Shown: positions 1 through 8,634, counted from the stretch's first letter. The stretch is 32,079 bases of DNA from Gammaproteobacteria bacterium (GCA_030426265.1 JAUHYP010000035.1:1-32079); one strand, 5' to 3'. Made by a program: numbers and translations. The notes: generated by a model not told the origin, from the letters alone.

Positions 1-343
1 ACGGTTCAGGAGCTGCATCGTGCAGGGGGAGCAATACTTCCTGACTTGTCTGCGCTACATCGAGCTGAACCCTGTCAGGGCCGGGTTGGTCAAGGATCCG
101 GCTGACTACAAATGGTCCAGCTACAGAGCGCACGCATTTGGTGTGAGCGCCCGCATGTGGTCACCGCACGCATTGTTCACGAACCTGGGGGCTGACGGCA
201 GTCAGCGGCAATCCGTCTGGAGAGAACGAGTCAGTGAAACCCTGGACATCGATGCCCTGGCCAAAATTCGGCACTGCACCAACACCGGACTGGCGCTGGG
301 AACGGAATCCTTCAGGGAACAGGTCCGGAAACTCCGAACCTGA
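1..343 (+). CDS. REP-associated tyrosine transposase (Y1/IS200-like), 3' part only
   Basis: The reading frame is open to the left edge (first full codon at base 2) and stops with TGA at 341-343, so only about the last 113 residues are present. The segment YIELNPVRAGLV, followed by DYKWSSYRAHAFG, is the typical C-terminal half of the Y1_Tnp/RAYT family, single-strand-specific HUH transposases that act on REP-type hairpins. The HUH motif and probably the catalytic tyrosine lie upstream of the window, so activity cannot be judged. A GTG at 20 is in frame, but the six codons before it also read as family sequence, so it is not taken as the start. The short repeats just downstream (353-383) are of the kind often found beside these genes. 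Confidence 0.85.
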   Translation, partial: RFRSCIVQGEQYFLTCLRYIELNPVRAGLVKDPADYKWSSYRAHAFGVSARMWSPHALFTNLGADGSQRQSVWRERVSETLDIDALAKIRHCTNTGLALGTESFREQVRKLRT

Positions 344-352
344 CGCATTCGA

Positions 353-383
353 CCCTTTTACTCTGTCCCTTTACTCTGACCCC
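353..383. repeat. Short direct repeat beside the transposase
   Basis: Two near-identical copies lie in tandem: CCCTTTTACTCTG at 353-365 and CCCTTTACTCTG at 367-378, followed by ACCCC. Similar 'TTTACTCTGACCCC' repeats flank Y1/RAYT transposase genes in many gammaproteobacteria (recollection, not searched). They may be the remnant of the element's end. They sit 26 bases before the kinase start. Confidence 0.5.
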
Positions 384-408
384 ATGACTTTGGTCTGATG
401 GAGTTTGA

Positions 409-2658
409 ATGGTTGCCGGGTCAATAAGGATCGGCCAGCGTCTGGGCCGCTACCGGGTGATCGCACCGCTCGGGCGGGGTGGCATGGCCGCCGTGTTCCG
501 GGCCGAGGAAACCTCCCTGGGGCGCGAAGTGGCGCTGAAGGTGCTGCCAGCCGAACTGATGGAGGAGCCGGGTTTTCTCGAGCGCTTCGAACGCGAGGCG
601 CAGCTCATCGCTCGACTGGAGCACCCCAACATCGTGCCGCTCTATGCCAGTGGCATCGACGACGGTATTCCGTGGATGGCGCTGCGCCTGATGACCCACG
701 GAACCCTCCAGGACCGTCTCCAAGCCGGAGACCTCGGGATCGAGGAAGGCCTGGCGCTGTTTGGCCAGGTGGCGCGCGCGCTGGATTACGCCCACGCCAG
801 GGGCGTGCTGCACCGGGACCTGAAACCGCAGAATGTGCTGCTCGGCACCGATGTTTCCGCCTGTCTGGCCGACTTCGGCATTGCCGGCATGCTGTCCGGG
901 CGCTCCGACCTGACCGGTACCGGCATGATGCTCGGCACCCCGTCGTACATGGCCCCGGAGCAGGCCCTGGCGCAGGATCTGACGCCGGCCTGCGACTACT
1001 ACCCCCTGGCCGTGATGCTGTATCGATGGTTGTGCGGGCAGGTTCCCTTCGATGCCGACACGCCGCTGGCGGTCATGATGAAGCATGCCCGGGAACCGGT
1101 GCCGGTGGAGCCGATGCAGGGGTTGCCCGAAGCGGTCCAGAACGTCCTTCTCAGCGGCCTGGCCAAGCAGCCCGAAGAGCGCGGAAACTCCGCGCAGGCC
1201 ATGATCCAGGCGCTGGCGCCGGCGCTGCAATCGGACACCCTGCCGACGGTCGTCCAGGAGCGTCCTGTCGAACTGAGGGATTCGACACGGCACGCCGGGC
1301 CATCGGATTTCGGCGTGGGACGGGCGCGCCCGTGGCGCCGGGTCGTGCCTGCACTCCTGGTGCTGGGGATGATCCTGGCGGGAGGCTGGTACTGGATGCC
1401 GCGAGGCTCGGACAGTGAATCGCTGTCGGTGGCGGATGCGGAACGTGATTTGCTGCCGATGTCGGACGCGGAGAGTGATGCAGGTGACGCTGGAGCGCCG
1501 TCGTTCGCTGGCACGGATCGAGCACCGATCACCAGCGATCTAGTCGGGGCAGAGCCGTCAGGCAGCCCAGATGCTCCCATGGAAGCGGATGATCCGGATC
1601 CGCTACTTCAAGTCACGGGCGAATCAGGACCGGATGTGCCTCCCGAAAATGATCTGCAGCCGGTCCAGGCGCAGGTACCGGACACCCCGAAAGCACTGTT
1701 GGACGACGCACAATCCGAGCCGCTGACGCCGGTGCCCGCCAAGCCGGTCGCAGAAGCAATGCCCGAGGAAGATTACCTCGAAGACGAGCTAGCCTCAGTA
1801 GAAGCGCCCGAGGAAGATCGTCTCGAGGGCGAGCCAGTCGCAGAACCACCACCCGAGGAAGCACGCCGCGAAGTCGAGCCGACCGAGGAGACCGAGACGG
1901 ACCTTCCGGCGGGCACACGTTTTCGCGATTGTCCGGAATGTCCCGAAATGATCGTGATTCCCGCGGGACGTTTCGTGATGGGCAGCCCGGCGGATGAACC
2001 CCAGCGCCAGGCAACAGAGGGACCGCAGCGCGAGGTCGAGATCGGACGCTTCGCCCTGGCGCGCTTCGAGACACGCTTCGCGGAATGGGACCTCTGTCAG
2101 TCCGAAGGCGGCTGTCGCCATCGGCCGGATGACGGCGGTTGGGGCGGTGGCGAGCAGCCGGTGATCGACGTCAGTTGGAATGACGCGCAGGACTACCTGG
2201 CGTGGCTGTCAGCCCGTACCGGGGAGCGATACCGCCTGCCGAGCGAGGCGGAGTGGGAGTACGCCGCCCGGGCAGGCACCGAGGGTCGTCACTACCTGGG
2301 CGACTGCTTCGATAGCGAGGATGCCAACTTCAATGCGCGTTGGCCGGCGCAGGGCTGCCCGAAGGGCGAGTTTCGTCAGCGGACCTTGCCGGTGAGCAGC
2401 TTTCCGGCCAATCCCTTCGGGTTGCATGACATGCACGGCAACGTCTGGGAGTGGGTGCAGGACTGCGCCAATGCCAACTACCAGGGCGCACCGGGCGACG
2501 GCTCGGCCTGGATGCGCGGTGACTGCAATCGCGGCACGGTCCGCGGGGGCGCCTGGCACGACTGGGGGTTTTGGCTTCGTGCGGCCTCCCGCTACAGCTT
2601 CCCCCGCGATTCACGCCACGATGTCGGCGGGTTCCGGGTCGCGCGAGAGCTTCCCTGA
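409..2658 (+). CDS. Membrane Ser/Thr protein kinase with C-terminal FGE-sulfatase-like domain
   Basis: 749 residues. An N-terminal Hanks-type kinase domain (about 12-275) carries the glycine loop LGRGGMAAVF (21-30), catalytic Lys44, the HRD motif at 135-137, DFG at 155-157 and GTPSYMAPEQ, so it should be active. A single membrane helix (about 311-328) follows. The next 180 residues are acidic and Pro/Glu-rich, including three 15-residue repeats (447-491). The last 240 residues (about 508-746) are a formylglycine-generating-enzyme-like (FGE-sulfatase) fold with LPSEAEWEYAARAG and MHGNVWEWVQD. The RGGAW motif at 712-716 is followed by His-Asp, whereas true FGE has a catalytic Cys just after it, so this domain probably binds rather than oxidises. 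Expected topology is kinase in the cytoplasm and FGE-like sensor in the periplasm. The ATG at 409 has GGAG at 400-403. The substrate is unknown. Confidence 0.9.
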   Translation: MVAGSIRIGQRLGRYRVIAPLGRGGMAAVFRAEETSLGREVALKVLPAELMEEPGFLERFEREAQLIARLEHPNIVPLYASGIDDGIPWMALRLMTHGTLQDRLQAGDLGIEEGLALFGQVARALDYAHARGVLHRDLKPQNVLLGTDVSACLADFGIAGMLSGRSDLTGTGMMLGTPSYMAPEQALAQDLTPACDYYPLAVMLYRWLCGQVPFDADTPLAVMMKHAREPVPVEPMQGLPEAVQNVLLSGLAKQPEERGNSAQAMIQALAPALQSDTLPTVVQERPVELRDSTRHAGPSDFGVGRARPWRRVVPALLVLGMILAGGWYWMPRGSDSESLSVADAERDLLPMSDAESDAGDAGAPSFAGTDRAPITSDLVGAEPSGSPDAPMEADDPDPLLQVTGESGPDVPPENDLQPVQAQVPDTPKALLDDAQSEPLTPVPAKPVAEAMPEEDYLEDELASVEAPEEDRLEGEPVAEPPPEEARREVEPTEETETDLPAGTRFRDCPECPEMIVIPAGRFVMGSPADEPQRQATEGPQREVEIGRFALARFETRFAEWDLCQSEGGCRHRPDDGGWGGGEQPVIDVSWNDAQDYLAWLSARTGERYRLPSEAEWEYAARAGTEGRHYLGDCFDSEDANFNARWPAQGCPKGEFRQRTLPVSSFPANPFGLHDMHGNVWEWVQDCANANYQGAPGDGSAWMRGDCNRGTVRGGAWHDWGFWLRAASRYSFPRDSRHDVGGFRVARELP
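1747..1881 (+). repeat. Three tandem 45-bp coding repeats in the kinase linker
   Basis: Units at 1747-1791, 1792-1836 and 1837-1881 encode VAEAMPEEDYLEDEL, ASVEAPEEDRLEGEP and VAEPPPEEARREVEP. Each contains the core CCCGAGGAAG in register at 45-bp spacing. The repeat is in frame, acidic, and lies between the membrane helix and the FGE-like domain, so it looks like an extendable periplasmic stalk. Copy number could vary by slippage or recombination without breaking the frame. Confidence 0.8.
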
Positions 2659-2731
2659 ACCAGGCGCCCATGAACGTCGCGGCGGCGCCAGGTGCGAATG
2701 CGATGGAGATCGCCGGCACCTGCACGGTGCC
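2659..2731 (+). terminator. Two GC-rich inverted repeats after the kinase gene
   Basis: Immediately after the kinase stop, ACCAGGCGCC (2659-2668) pairs with GGCGCCAGGT (2684-2693) with one mismatch and a 15-nt loop. Then GGCACC (2715-2720) pairs perfectly with GGTGCC (2726-2731) over a 5-nt loop. Neither is followed by a T-run, so intrinsic termination is uncertain. They could also be a processing or attenuation element ahead of the acyltransferase. Confidence 0.35.
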
Positions 2732-2807
2732 TGCCAATTGACAGAACTCTCCTCGCTCTCGACACTCGTGACCGTTGTTCAGTCAGAGTAGTGTGGACGT
2801 ACCGGGT

Positions 2808-4739
2808 ATGGTTCATTCCGATGCCGCTGGGGCGCGGCTCGATTTTCATAAAAAACATCGATTCGATATCGATGGCTTGCGAACGGTCGCGATCCTCGGC
2901 GTGCTCGTTTTCCATCTCGATCCCCGCTGGGCGCCCGGCGGCTATCTCGGGGTCGATGTCTTCTTTGTCATTTCCGGTTACCTGATCACCGGAAACATCC
3001 TGCGCGACATCGAGAGCGGTGAATGGGGCTTCCTGCGGTTCTACTCGCGCCGGGTGCTCAGGCTGTTTCCCGCGTTGTTCGCCGCGATCTTCCTGACCCT
3101 TGTGGCCGGCGCCTTCGTCCTAACGCCGCAGCTCCTCGTGGAGCTGGGCCACAGCGCCCAGGCGTCAGTGTTCTGGTACTCGAACCTCTTCTTCTGGCTG
3201 CAGTCGGGCTATTTCGATACGGCCGCGGCGTTCAAGCCCTTGCTCCACACCTGGTCGCTGTCGGTCGAGGAGCAGTTCTACCTGGTCTGGCCGGCATTCC
3301 TGCTGGCAGCGGTCACCTGGGGCGGGCGGGGCCGGCCTTTCATGGCGATCTGTGTCGTGCTTGTCGCCTCGCTCGTTGCCGCCGTGGTCTTCGGCGCGCG
3401 GGATACTGCGATGACCTTCTACCTGACGCCGTTCCGGTTCTTCGAGTTCGCCATCGGCGCCCTCGTCGTCTGGCGGCAACGGGTGGCGGCGCCCGGTCGG
3501 GTTGCGACCGAGCTGGTGCTCGCCGCCGCCGCCGCCGCGATTGTCTACAGCTATGCGACCTTCGGCGGCCGGGCCCACCCCGTCGGCATCGCGTCGCTCG
3601 TCCCCTGCCTGGCAACGGCCGCGTTCCTTGCCTACGGTGACCGGTCCATCCTTCTCGGCCGCCTGCTGGCGACGCCCGTGCCGGTCTGGCTCGGCCGAAT
3701 CTCGTACTCGGTCTACCTGGTGCACTGGCCGCTGGTCGTTCTCGTTGGCTTCGCGCTGGTGCGGGAGCCCTCGCTGTCCTGGAAGCTGGGGCTCGGGGCG
3801 GCATCCATTGTGTTGGGATATGCGCTCCATGTCGCTGTCGAGCGGCCGTTCCTCGCCCTGCGCAAGACGCACGAGCGTTGGATCAACCGGTACGGCCTGC
3901 CCGCGGGTCTGGCGGCGGGCGCCGTTCTATTTCTGCTGGCCTCGCCGTTGGTCATCCGCGACGGCTGGCTGTGGCGTTATCCCGAGTCGATGCAGGCGGT
4001 GGCGGCTTTCGACCTCGACGCCAGGCGAATGGAAACCTGGGCCGGGGTCAACGCGACCGACTGGTCGGCCTATGACGGGAAGCCGTTCGACGTCCTCGTC
4101 GTGGGCGACAGCCATGCCAAGGATTTCTTCAACGCGATGGTTCTGAACCGGGACCTGCTGGAGGGGGCCTACGGCCCGCTCGATATCCGCGCCTTCACGA
4201 CGAACCTCGAATGCAGAACGCGCGGGGAGCCGAGGGACAAGGCCTGTTCGACCGAATACCCCGGCCTGTTCGACCTCGGCTTGCATCGCACCGCGAAGAC
4301 GATCGTGTTTTCGCAGTCCTGGGCCCGTGGGGAGATTGCCGCGTTGCCTGATGTGATCGCGAAGATCCGCAGGGAAGGGACGGCGAGGGTCGTCGTCACG
4401 GATAACACGGTGGAATTCATCGATGTCCCGAGCCTGCTGTTGCGGCGCTACAGGGCCGGCGATCCCGCTGACTGGATCGGAGCGTTCCGTGGCAAGCGGC
4501 CCGCCAACCGCAACCGGCGGCTTGCCTCCGCGCTGAACCGGCTCGATCCACCCGTTCCTGTCATTGCCAAATCGAAGGCCGTCTGCAACGAAACGAAGTG
4601 CTTCGTGATCAACGCCGATGGCGAACCCTATCTCTTCGACCACGCCCACTGGACGCTCGATGGCGCGCAGTTCTTCGGCCAGCGCCTGTTCGAGACCGGT
4701 GCGTTCGATGTGCTGTTCAGGATGAAGGCCGGCGCCTGA
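2808..4739 (+). CDS. OafA/YrhL-type acyltransferase 3 with C-terminal SGNH domain
   Basis: 643 residues from the ATG at 2808. An in-frame TTG at 2775 would add 11 residues but has no better ribosome site. The first 370 residues are the multi-helix acyltransferase-3 membrane domain: DIDGLRTVAILGVLVFH near the N-terminus with its conserved His, GVDVFFVISGYLI, and HTWSLSVEEQFYLVWP from residue 147. A C-terminal periplasmic SGNH hydrolase-like domain has the GDSH block at 433-436 and the closing Asp-x-x-His at 611-614. Such fusions move acetyl or other acyl groups to cell-surface glycans (O-antigen, capsule, peptidoglycan or exopolysaccharide). The acceptor here cannot be told, as no glycan cluster is adjacent. 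Its 3' end overlaps the convergent CPBP protease gene by 23 bases. Confidence 0.92.
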   Translation: MVHSDAAGARLDFHKKHRFDIDGLRTVAILGVLVFHLDPRWAPGGYLGVDVFFVISGYLITGNILRDIESGEWGFLRFYSRRVLRLFPALFAAIFLTLVAGAFVLTPQLLVELGHSAQASVFWYSNLFFWLQSGYFDTAAAFKPLLHTWSLSVEEQFYLVWPAFLLAAVTWGGRGRPFMAICVVLVASLVAAVVFGARDTAMTFYLTPFRFFEFAIGALVVWRQRVAAPGRVATELVLAAAAAAIVYSYATFGGRAHPVGIASLVPCLATAAFLAYGDRSILLGRLLATPVPVWLGRISYSVYLVHWPLVVLVGFALVREPSLSWKLGLGAASIVLGYALHVAVERPFLALRKTHERWINRYGLPAGLAAGAVLFLLASPLVIRDGWLWRYPESMQAVAAFDLDARRMETWAGVNATDWSAYDGKPFDVLVVGDSHAKDFFNAMVLNRDLLEGAYGPLDIRAFTTNLECRTRGEPRDKACSTEYPGLFDLGLHRTAKTIVFSQSWARGEIAALPDVIAKIRREGTARVVVTDNTVEFIDVPSLLLRRYRAGDPADWIGAFRGKRPANRNRRLASALNRLDPPVPVIAKSKAVCNETKCFVINADGEPYLFDHAHWTLDGAQFFGQRLFETGAFDVLFRMKAGA

Positions 4740-5505
4740 TATAGACCTCGACCAGTACGATCCCGACGACAATCACCACGATTTGAAGTGCCATTGCCGT
4801 GGTCTGGGCCGATGCGAGCGCCGCATCCGTAGAAACTGAAACCTGCCAGAGCCCTTCCGCGTAGCGGGGCTTGTCATTGAACAGTGCGGGCACGAAGTTC
4901 AGCCCGGCGTGGAAGCCGATCGGTATGGCCAGGCCGCGCGTCCACAGCGCCAGCACACCATAGGTCAGACCCCAGCTGGCGGGACCCAGGATGTGGTCGA
5001 TGGACAGACCGTGGTAGATGCCGAAACACAGTGAAGTCACGTAGATCGCGGTCCGCACACCCACCGCTTCCTTCAGCTTGACCAGGAAATACCCGCGAAA
5101 CGCGATCTCCTCCATGGAGGAGAGCAGGGTGAAGGTGACCAGGGACAGGAACACGGCACGAAACAGCGAGTGGTCCGGGTCGATGTCGAAGGACATGCCC
5201 GCCGCCCGCAGGATAACCAGCATCATGAGGCCCATCACCACCATGCCCGCGAGCAGTCCAATGAAGAACCTGGGCACACTCCCAGCGGTAAGCTTCAACC
5301 CCAGGCTTTCCAGGGTGAGGTGATCCTTGCGGATAAAGGCCAGGGTCAGCACGTAGGCGAACACCGTCACCAGCGCTCCGAACACCAGACCGATCAGATA
5401 GTTGGGCAGCCCGGCCGGCAGGAACGAAAGCCCCAGCAACCCGAGCTCGAAAACGCCCCAGAACGCAAAAGCCAAAACCACTTTTTTCAGCGTGTGTTGG
5501 GGCAT
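4717..5505 (-). CDS. CPBP family intramembrane metalloprotease
   Basis: 262 residues, mostly hydrophobic, with about seven or eight predicted membrane segments. The CPBP (CAAX protease/bacteriocin-processing, Abi) motifs are in order: EEIAFRGY (EExxxR), FGIYH (FxxxH) and HAGLN (HxxxN), which hold the metal and the catalytic Glu pair. The family includes Rce1-like prenyl-protein proteases and bacteriocin-immunity proteins, and the substrate here is unknown. An upstream in-frame ATG at 5517 exists, but the GGGAGG at 5515-5510 lies inside that extension and fits the ATG at 5505, so 5505 is preferred. The gene converges on the acyltransferase with a 23-base overlap and diverges from the serine hydrolase at 5686. 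Nothing suggests a functional link to either. Confidence 0.88.
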   Translation of the reverse strand: MPQHTLKKVVLAFAFWGVFELGLLGLSFLPAGLPNYLIGLVFGALVTVFAYVLTLAFIRKDHLTLESLGLKLTAGSVPRFFIGLLAGMVVMGLMMLVILRAAGMSFDIDPDHSLFRAVFLSLVTFTLLSSMEEIAFRGYFLVKLKEAVGVRTAIYVTSLCFGIYHGLSIDHILGPASWGLTYGVLALWTRGLAIPIGFHAGLNFVPALFNDKPRYAEGLWQVSVSTDAALASAQTTAMALQIVVIVVGIVLVEVYIRRRPSS

Positions 5506-5509
5506 CGGT

Positions 5510-5515
5510 CCTCCC
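5510..5515 (-). promoter_or_regulatory. Ribosome binding site that decides the CPBP start
   Basis: On the minus strand GGGAGG ends four bases before the ATG at 5505. It overlaps the alternative upstream ATG (5517-5515), which itself has no ribosome site. Confidence 0.6.
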
Positions 5516-5685
5516 ATTCCGCGGCGAGCAGTGTACCCAAATCGCCATACCGAACGGGGCGGCCTTCAGGGTGGAACGCATCGCTGTCCTTCGTGATTCG
5601 CCACGGCTACTGGTAGCCTGTGGTTCGGTCCTACCGATTTGCCCTGGTTCGCAACAATTCCTTCAGCAATAAAGCGAGAACAACG

Positions 5686-6828
5686 ATGAGGCAGCTAAAA
5701 CGGTTGGTTGCGACTGGCCTGGTTTTCTGGATTTCGGTCGCCCAGGCAGACAAGCAGCTTTCGGAGCACATCGACCAGATTTTCGCGGACGTTTCCAACA
5801 ACGACACGCCGGGCTGCGCCGTGGGTGTGGTCCGGGATGGCGCGTTCATTCACAAGCGCGGCTACGGCATGGCCAACCTGGAGCATGAGGTTCCGATCAT
5901 CGCAGACACCGTGTTCAGGGTGGGTTCGGTGTCGAAGCAGTTCACGGCCGCGGCCGTTGCACTGCTGGCCGACCAGGGCAAGCTCGACCTGGATGTCGAT
6001 ATCCACACCTACCTGGATGACTTGATACCCTACAGTCGGCCCGTCAGTCTGCGCCAGATGATCGCCCATACAGCCGATATGCAGGACTACACGCCCCAGG
6101 CGTTTGATCCGTTGGCCAAAAACATCGCCGGAAACAGCATCCGCTGGGGTAACCAGGACTATCTGAGCATCGAAGAGTTTTACCAGGTGGTACGTCGGAT
6201 ACCACTGGATCCGCAACCCGAAGACCAGCCATGGCGCTACAGCAATCTGGGCTATTTCCTGCTCAGCCAAGTGGTAGGGCGGGTGACGGGCCAGAGCCTG
6301 GCGGACTTTGCCCGGGCGGAGCTGTTCACCCCGCTGGGTATGCAAAACACGCGTTTCAACGACAACGTCAACCAGCTCATCCGGCACCGGGCCGATGGCT
6401 ACCACGTGCCCCGCGATGGCGGGCCCGTAGAGCGCTTTGAGACCAATCTCGATTTCGTCGGCGACGGCGGCATCTACACCACGCTCAATGATTTCATCCG
6501 CTGGGATCGGTCGTTTTACCAACCGGTACTGGGTAATGACCCGCAGGCATTCGTTGAGCTGCTGCAGGAGCCTCTGGCGACACTACCGACGACGAAATAC
6601 ACCCCGGATGGATGGATCCAGCGCTACGCTTTCGGCCAGGCGGTCATCGATGGTGAGTACTCTCGGTTCTATTCCCACGCAGGGAGATGGGTGGGCTTCG
6701 TGGCGTTCTATGAAAGGCATCCGCGCACGCGGACGTCCTTTTTTGGCTTCTGCAACCGCGACGACGTCAACGTTGGCGCCTACCAGGACCAACTGCGCGA
6801 GTTGCTGATACCGAAGCTCCCCTCCTGA
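5686..6828 (+). CDS. Exported serine hydrolase, beta-lactamase class C-like family
   Basis: 380 residues from the ATG at 5686. A TTG-type extension back to 5620 would bury the signal peptide and is rejected. Residues 1-20 form a signal peptide ending VAQA. The penicillin-recognising serine enzyme motifs are complete: SVSK at 81-84 (nucleophile Ser81, base Lys84), YSN at 185-187 and HAG at 331-333 in the KTG position. HAG rather than KTG is usual for the esterase/peptidase members (EstB, DAP, AmpH-like), so hydrolysis of an ester or D-amino-acid peptide in the periplasm is more likely than beta-lactam resistance. There is no C-terminal lipocalin extension, unlike the paralogue at 29651. It stands alone on its strand. 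Confidence 0.87.
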   Translation: MRQLKRLVATGLVFWISVAQADKQLSEHIDQIFADVSNNDTPGCAVGVVRDGAFIHKRGYGMANLEHEVPIIADTVFRVGSVSKQFTAAAVALLADQGKLDLDVDIHTYLDDLIPYSRPVSLRQMIAHTADMQDYTPQAFDPLAKNIAGNSIRWGNQDYLSIEEFYQVVRRIPLDPQPEDQPWRYSNLGYFLLSQVVGRVTGQSLADFARAELFTPLGMQNTRFNDNVNQLIRHRADGYHVPRDGGPVERFETNLDFVGDGGIYTTLNDFIRWDRSFYQPVLGNDPQAFVELLQEPLATLPTTKYTPDGWIQRYAFGQAVIDGEYSRFYSHAGRWVGFVAFYERHPRTRTSFFGFCNRDDVNVGAYQDQLRELLIPKLPS

Positions 6829-6938
6829 CCCCGACCTATCCAGACCTGTCGCAGCTTGGGCTTTTCGGGGCGGCCGTCCACCGTCGGCACCTTACAGCTC
6901 CCATCATGGCCTCGTGCTGCCCCGTGTACCATGCGCCC

Positions 6939-7751
6939 ATGAACGAAGCGGCGAAGTGGAACAGGACGGTCGCAATCACCGGTGCCGGCAGTGGGCTGGG
7001 CGCCGCCATGGCCGAGCGGTTCGCTGGCCACGGGTGGCGCGTCGCCGTCACCGATGTCGACGGCGCCCGTGCCGGGGAAACCCTGCAACGCATCGAGGCC
7101 GCCGGCGGCGAGGGATTCGCCCTGGCCCAGGATGTCACCTCCGAGGAAGACTGGGCAGCACTGGAGTCAGCGGTCCAGGAGCGTTGGGGCGGTCTCGAGG
7201 TGCTGGTCAACAACGCGGGCGTCGCCACCGCGGGGCGGGTGGTCGATACGCCCCCGGACGACTGGGACTGGGTGCTCGGCATCGACCTGCTCGGCGTGGT
7301 GCGTGGCTGTCGGCGATTCGGGGCGCTCATGCAGCGCCAGGGCCGCGGGCACCTGGTCAACATCTCGTCCTTTGCCGGCCTGGCCGGCGCACCGGGTATC
7401 AGCAGCTACGGCGTCGCCAAGGCGGGGGTGGTGGCCCTGTCCGAGGCCCTGCGCATCGAATTGAGCCATTCGGGCGTGGGCGTCTCCGTGGTGTGCCCCG
7501 CCTTCGTCGAAACCCGTCTCACCGAAACCATGCGGGCGACCGAACCCGGCAGGCAGGAACAGGTGAAGCGTTGGATGACCCGCTCAGGCGTCACGGCCGA
7601 GGATGTTGCGCGTGCGGCTTTCGAGGCCGTATCGACCAACCGCTTCCTGGTGCTCACGCACAAACAAACGCGCTGGCTCTGGCGCCTGAAGCGCTGGGCG
7701 CCGGAAACCTACTTTCGATTGATGCGGCGACGCCTGGCGAAGCAAGGATGA
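6939..7751 (+). CDS. SDR family oxidoreductase
   Basis: 270 residues. It is a classical short-chain dehydrogenase: the cofactor loop TGAGSGLG lies near the N-terminus, followed by NNAGV, the catalytic Ser in NISSFAGL and YGVAK (YxxxK). An Asp at the end of the second strand (TDVDG) favours NAD(H) over NADP(H). An in-frame ATG at 6906 would add 11 residues with no recognisable ribosome site, and 6939 puts the Rossmann strand at the usual distance. The stop overlaps the ATG of the next gene (ATGA at 7748-7751), so the two are translationally coupled. The substrate is not identifiable. Confidence 0.88.
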   Translation: MNEAAKWNRTVAITGAGSGLGAAMAERFAGHGWRVAVTDVDGARAGETLQRIEAAGGEGFALAQDVTSEEDWAALESAVQERWGGLEVLVNNAGVATAGRVVDTPPDDWDWVLGIDLLGVVRGCRRFGALMQRQGRGHLVNISSFAGLAGAPGISSYGVAKAGVVALSEALRIELSHSGVGVSVVCPAFVETRLTETMRATEPGRQEQVKRWMTRSGVTAEDVARAAFEAVSTNRFLVLTHKQTRWLWRLKRWAPETYFRLMRRRLAKQG

Positions 7752-8599
7752 GGGTCAGCCGCAAACAACCTGCCATCTCGGTGCCCCGAGCATGCGGCAG
7801 ACCAGCCCGCTCCAGGCTCGACCGCTGGGCCCGATGGGCCATGATGATGCTGTTGCTGTCAGGCGTGACCGAGGCCGGGGCCTCGCGCGAAATGCTGGCG
7901 TTCGAGATCGACGGACAGGAGCGCAGCGTGCTGCTGTACACGCCCCGGAAGGTTCGTGACGCACCGGCTCCCCTCGTGGTGGTTTTTCACGGCCGTGGCG
8001 ACGAAGCGACGAACTTCGCCGAGGCCGTGAAGTTTCACCGCGAGTGGCCGGAAGCGATCGTCGCCTATCCGCAGGGCGAATTCCGCCCGGATTCGGACCA
8101 GCGAGGCTGGCAGTACCGCGCGGGCGGGGAGGGCGACCGCGACCTCCGACTGGTCGACCGGCTCCTGGCGGACCTGCAGGCGCGCTTCGGAACGCGTCCG
8201 GAGCAGACCTTTGCCGCCGGCTTCTCCAATGGCGGCCATTTCACCTTTCTGCTCATGGATCAGCGCCCCGCGGCCTTCGACCGGTTCGCCGTCATCGGTT
8301 CGGTCCGCCCCGACTTCGCCAGCGAGGCGCCGCCCCGGCCCGTGATGTATCTCTTCGGATCCGGGGAAGACCCGGCCCACCGCGACAGCTGGGAGGGCAC
8401 CGTGGCGGCGCTGGTGCGTCACAACCGCACGCAGGGTGCGGCGACGGACTACCTCTCCTGCTGCCGGCTCCAGGAGCCGGGCCCGGGTGGGGCGCCCCTG
8501 GCGATCGGCGTCTACCGGGCCGGCCATGTCTGGCCGTTTCGTGGCAACGAATGGCTGAGGGCTTTCTTCGAAGAAGACTGGGACGAGGCTGTACGGTGA
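7748..8599 (+). CDS. Secreted alpha/beta hydrolase, PHB-depolymerase/LpqC-like esterase
   Basis: 283 residues, starting at an ATG that overlaps the SDR stop by four bases. After a long basic N-region a hydrophobic stretch around 32-42 (MMMLLLSGVTEAGAS) looks like a signal peptide or anchor; a second ATG at 7841 would give a more compact signal. The core matches the Esterase_phb/LpqC type: HGRGDEATNF (oxyanion region), GFSNGG with nucleophile Ser160, and the late His260 in AGHVWP. Known relatives cleave poly(3-hydroxybutyrate) oligomers, feruloyl or acetyl esters. The substrate here is open. Coupling with the SDR suggests hydrolysis followed by alcohol or hydroxy-acid oxidation, but the hydrolase is probably exported while the SDR is cytoplasmic. 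Confidence 0.82.
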   Translation: MRVSRKQPAISVPRACGRPARSRLDRWARWAMMMLLLSGVTEAGASREMLAFEIDGQERSVLLYTPRKVRDAPAPLVVVFHGRGDEATNFAEAVKFHREWPEAIVAYPQGEFRPDSDQRGWQYRAGGEGDRDLRLVDRLLADLQARFGTRPEQTFAAGFSNGGHFTFLLMDQRPAAFDRFAVIGSVRPDFASEAPPRPVMYLFGSGEDPAHRDSWEGTVAALVRHNRTQGAATDYLSCCRLQEPGPGGAPLAIGVYRAGHVWPFRGNEWLRAFFEEDWDEAVR

Positions 8600-8634
8600 T
8601 CCCCGGCTGCCTCACCGGCCCCTGAACTGATCAC

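Noticed and set aside
409-2658. Sulfatase-maturing FGE activity
   Set aside because: No Cys follows RGGAW and no sulfatase gene is near; the domain is better seen as a binding module.
5686-6828. Beta-lactam resistance gene
   Set aside because: The third motif is HAG rather than KTG and the sequence fits the general serine hydrolase group; the same holds for the HGG protein at 29651.
6914-8599. 561-residue plus frame suggesting a fusion with the esterase
   Set aside because: The first 278 residues are an out-of-frame shadow of the SDR gene, Arg/Gly-rich and without family features; the esterase begins at the ATGA overlap at 7748.
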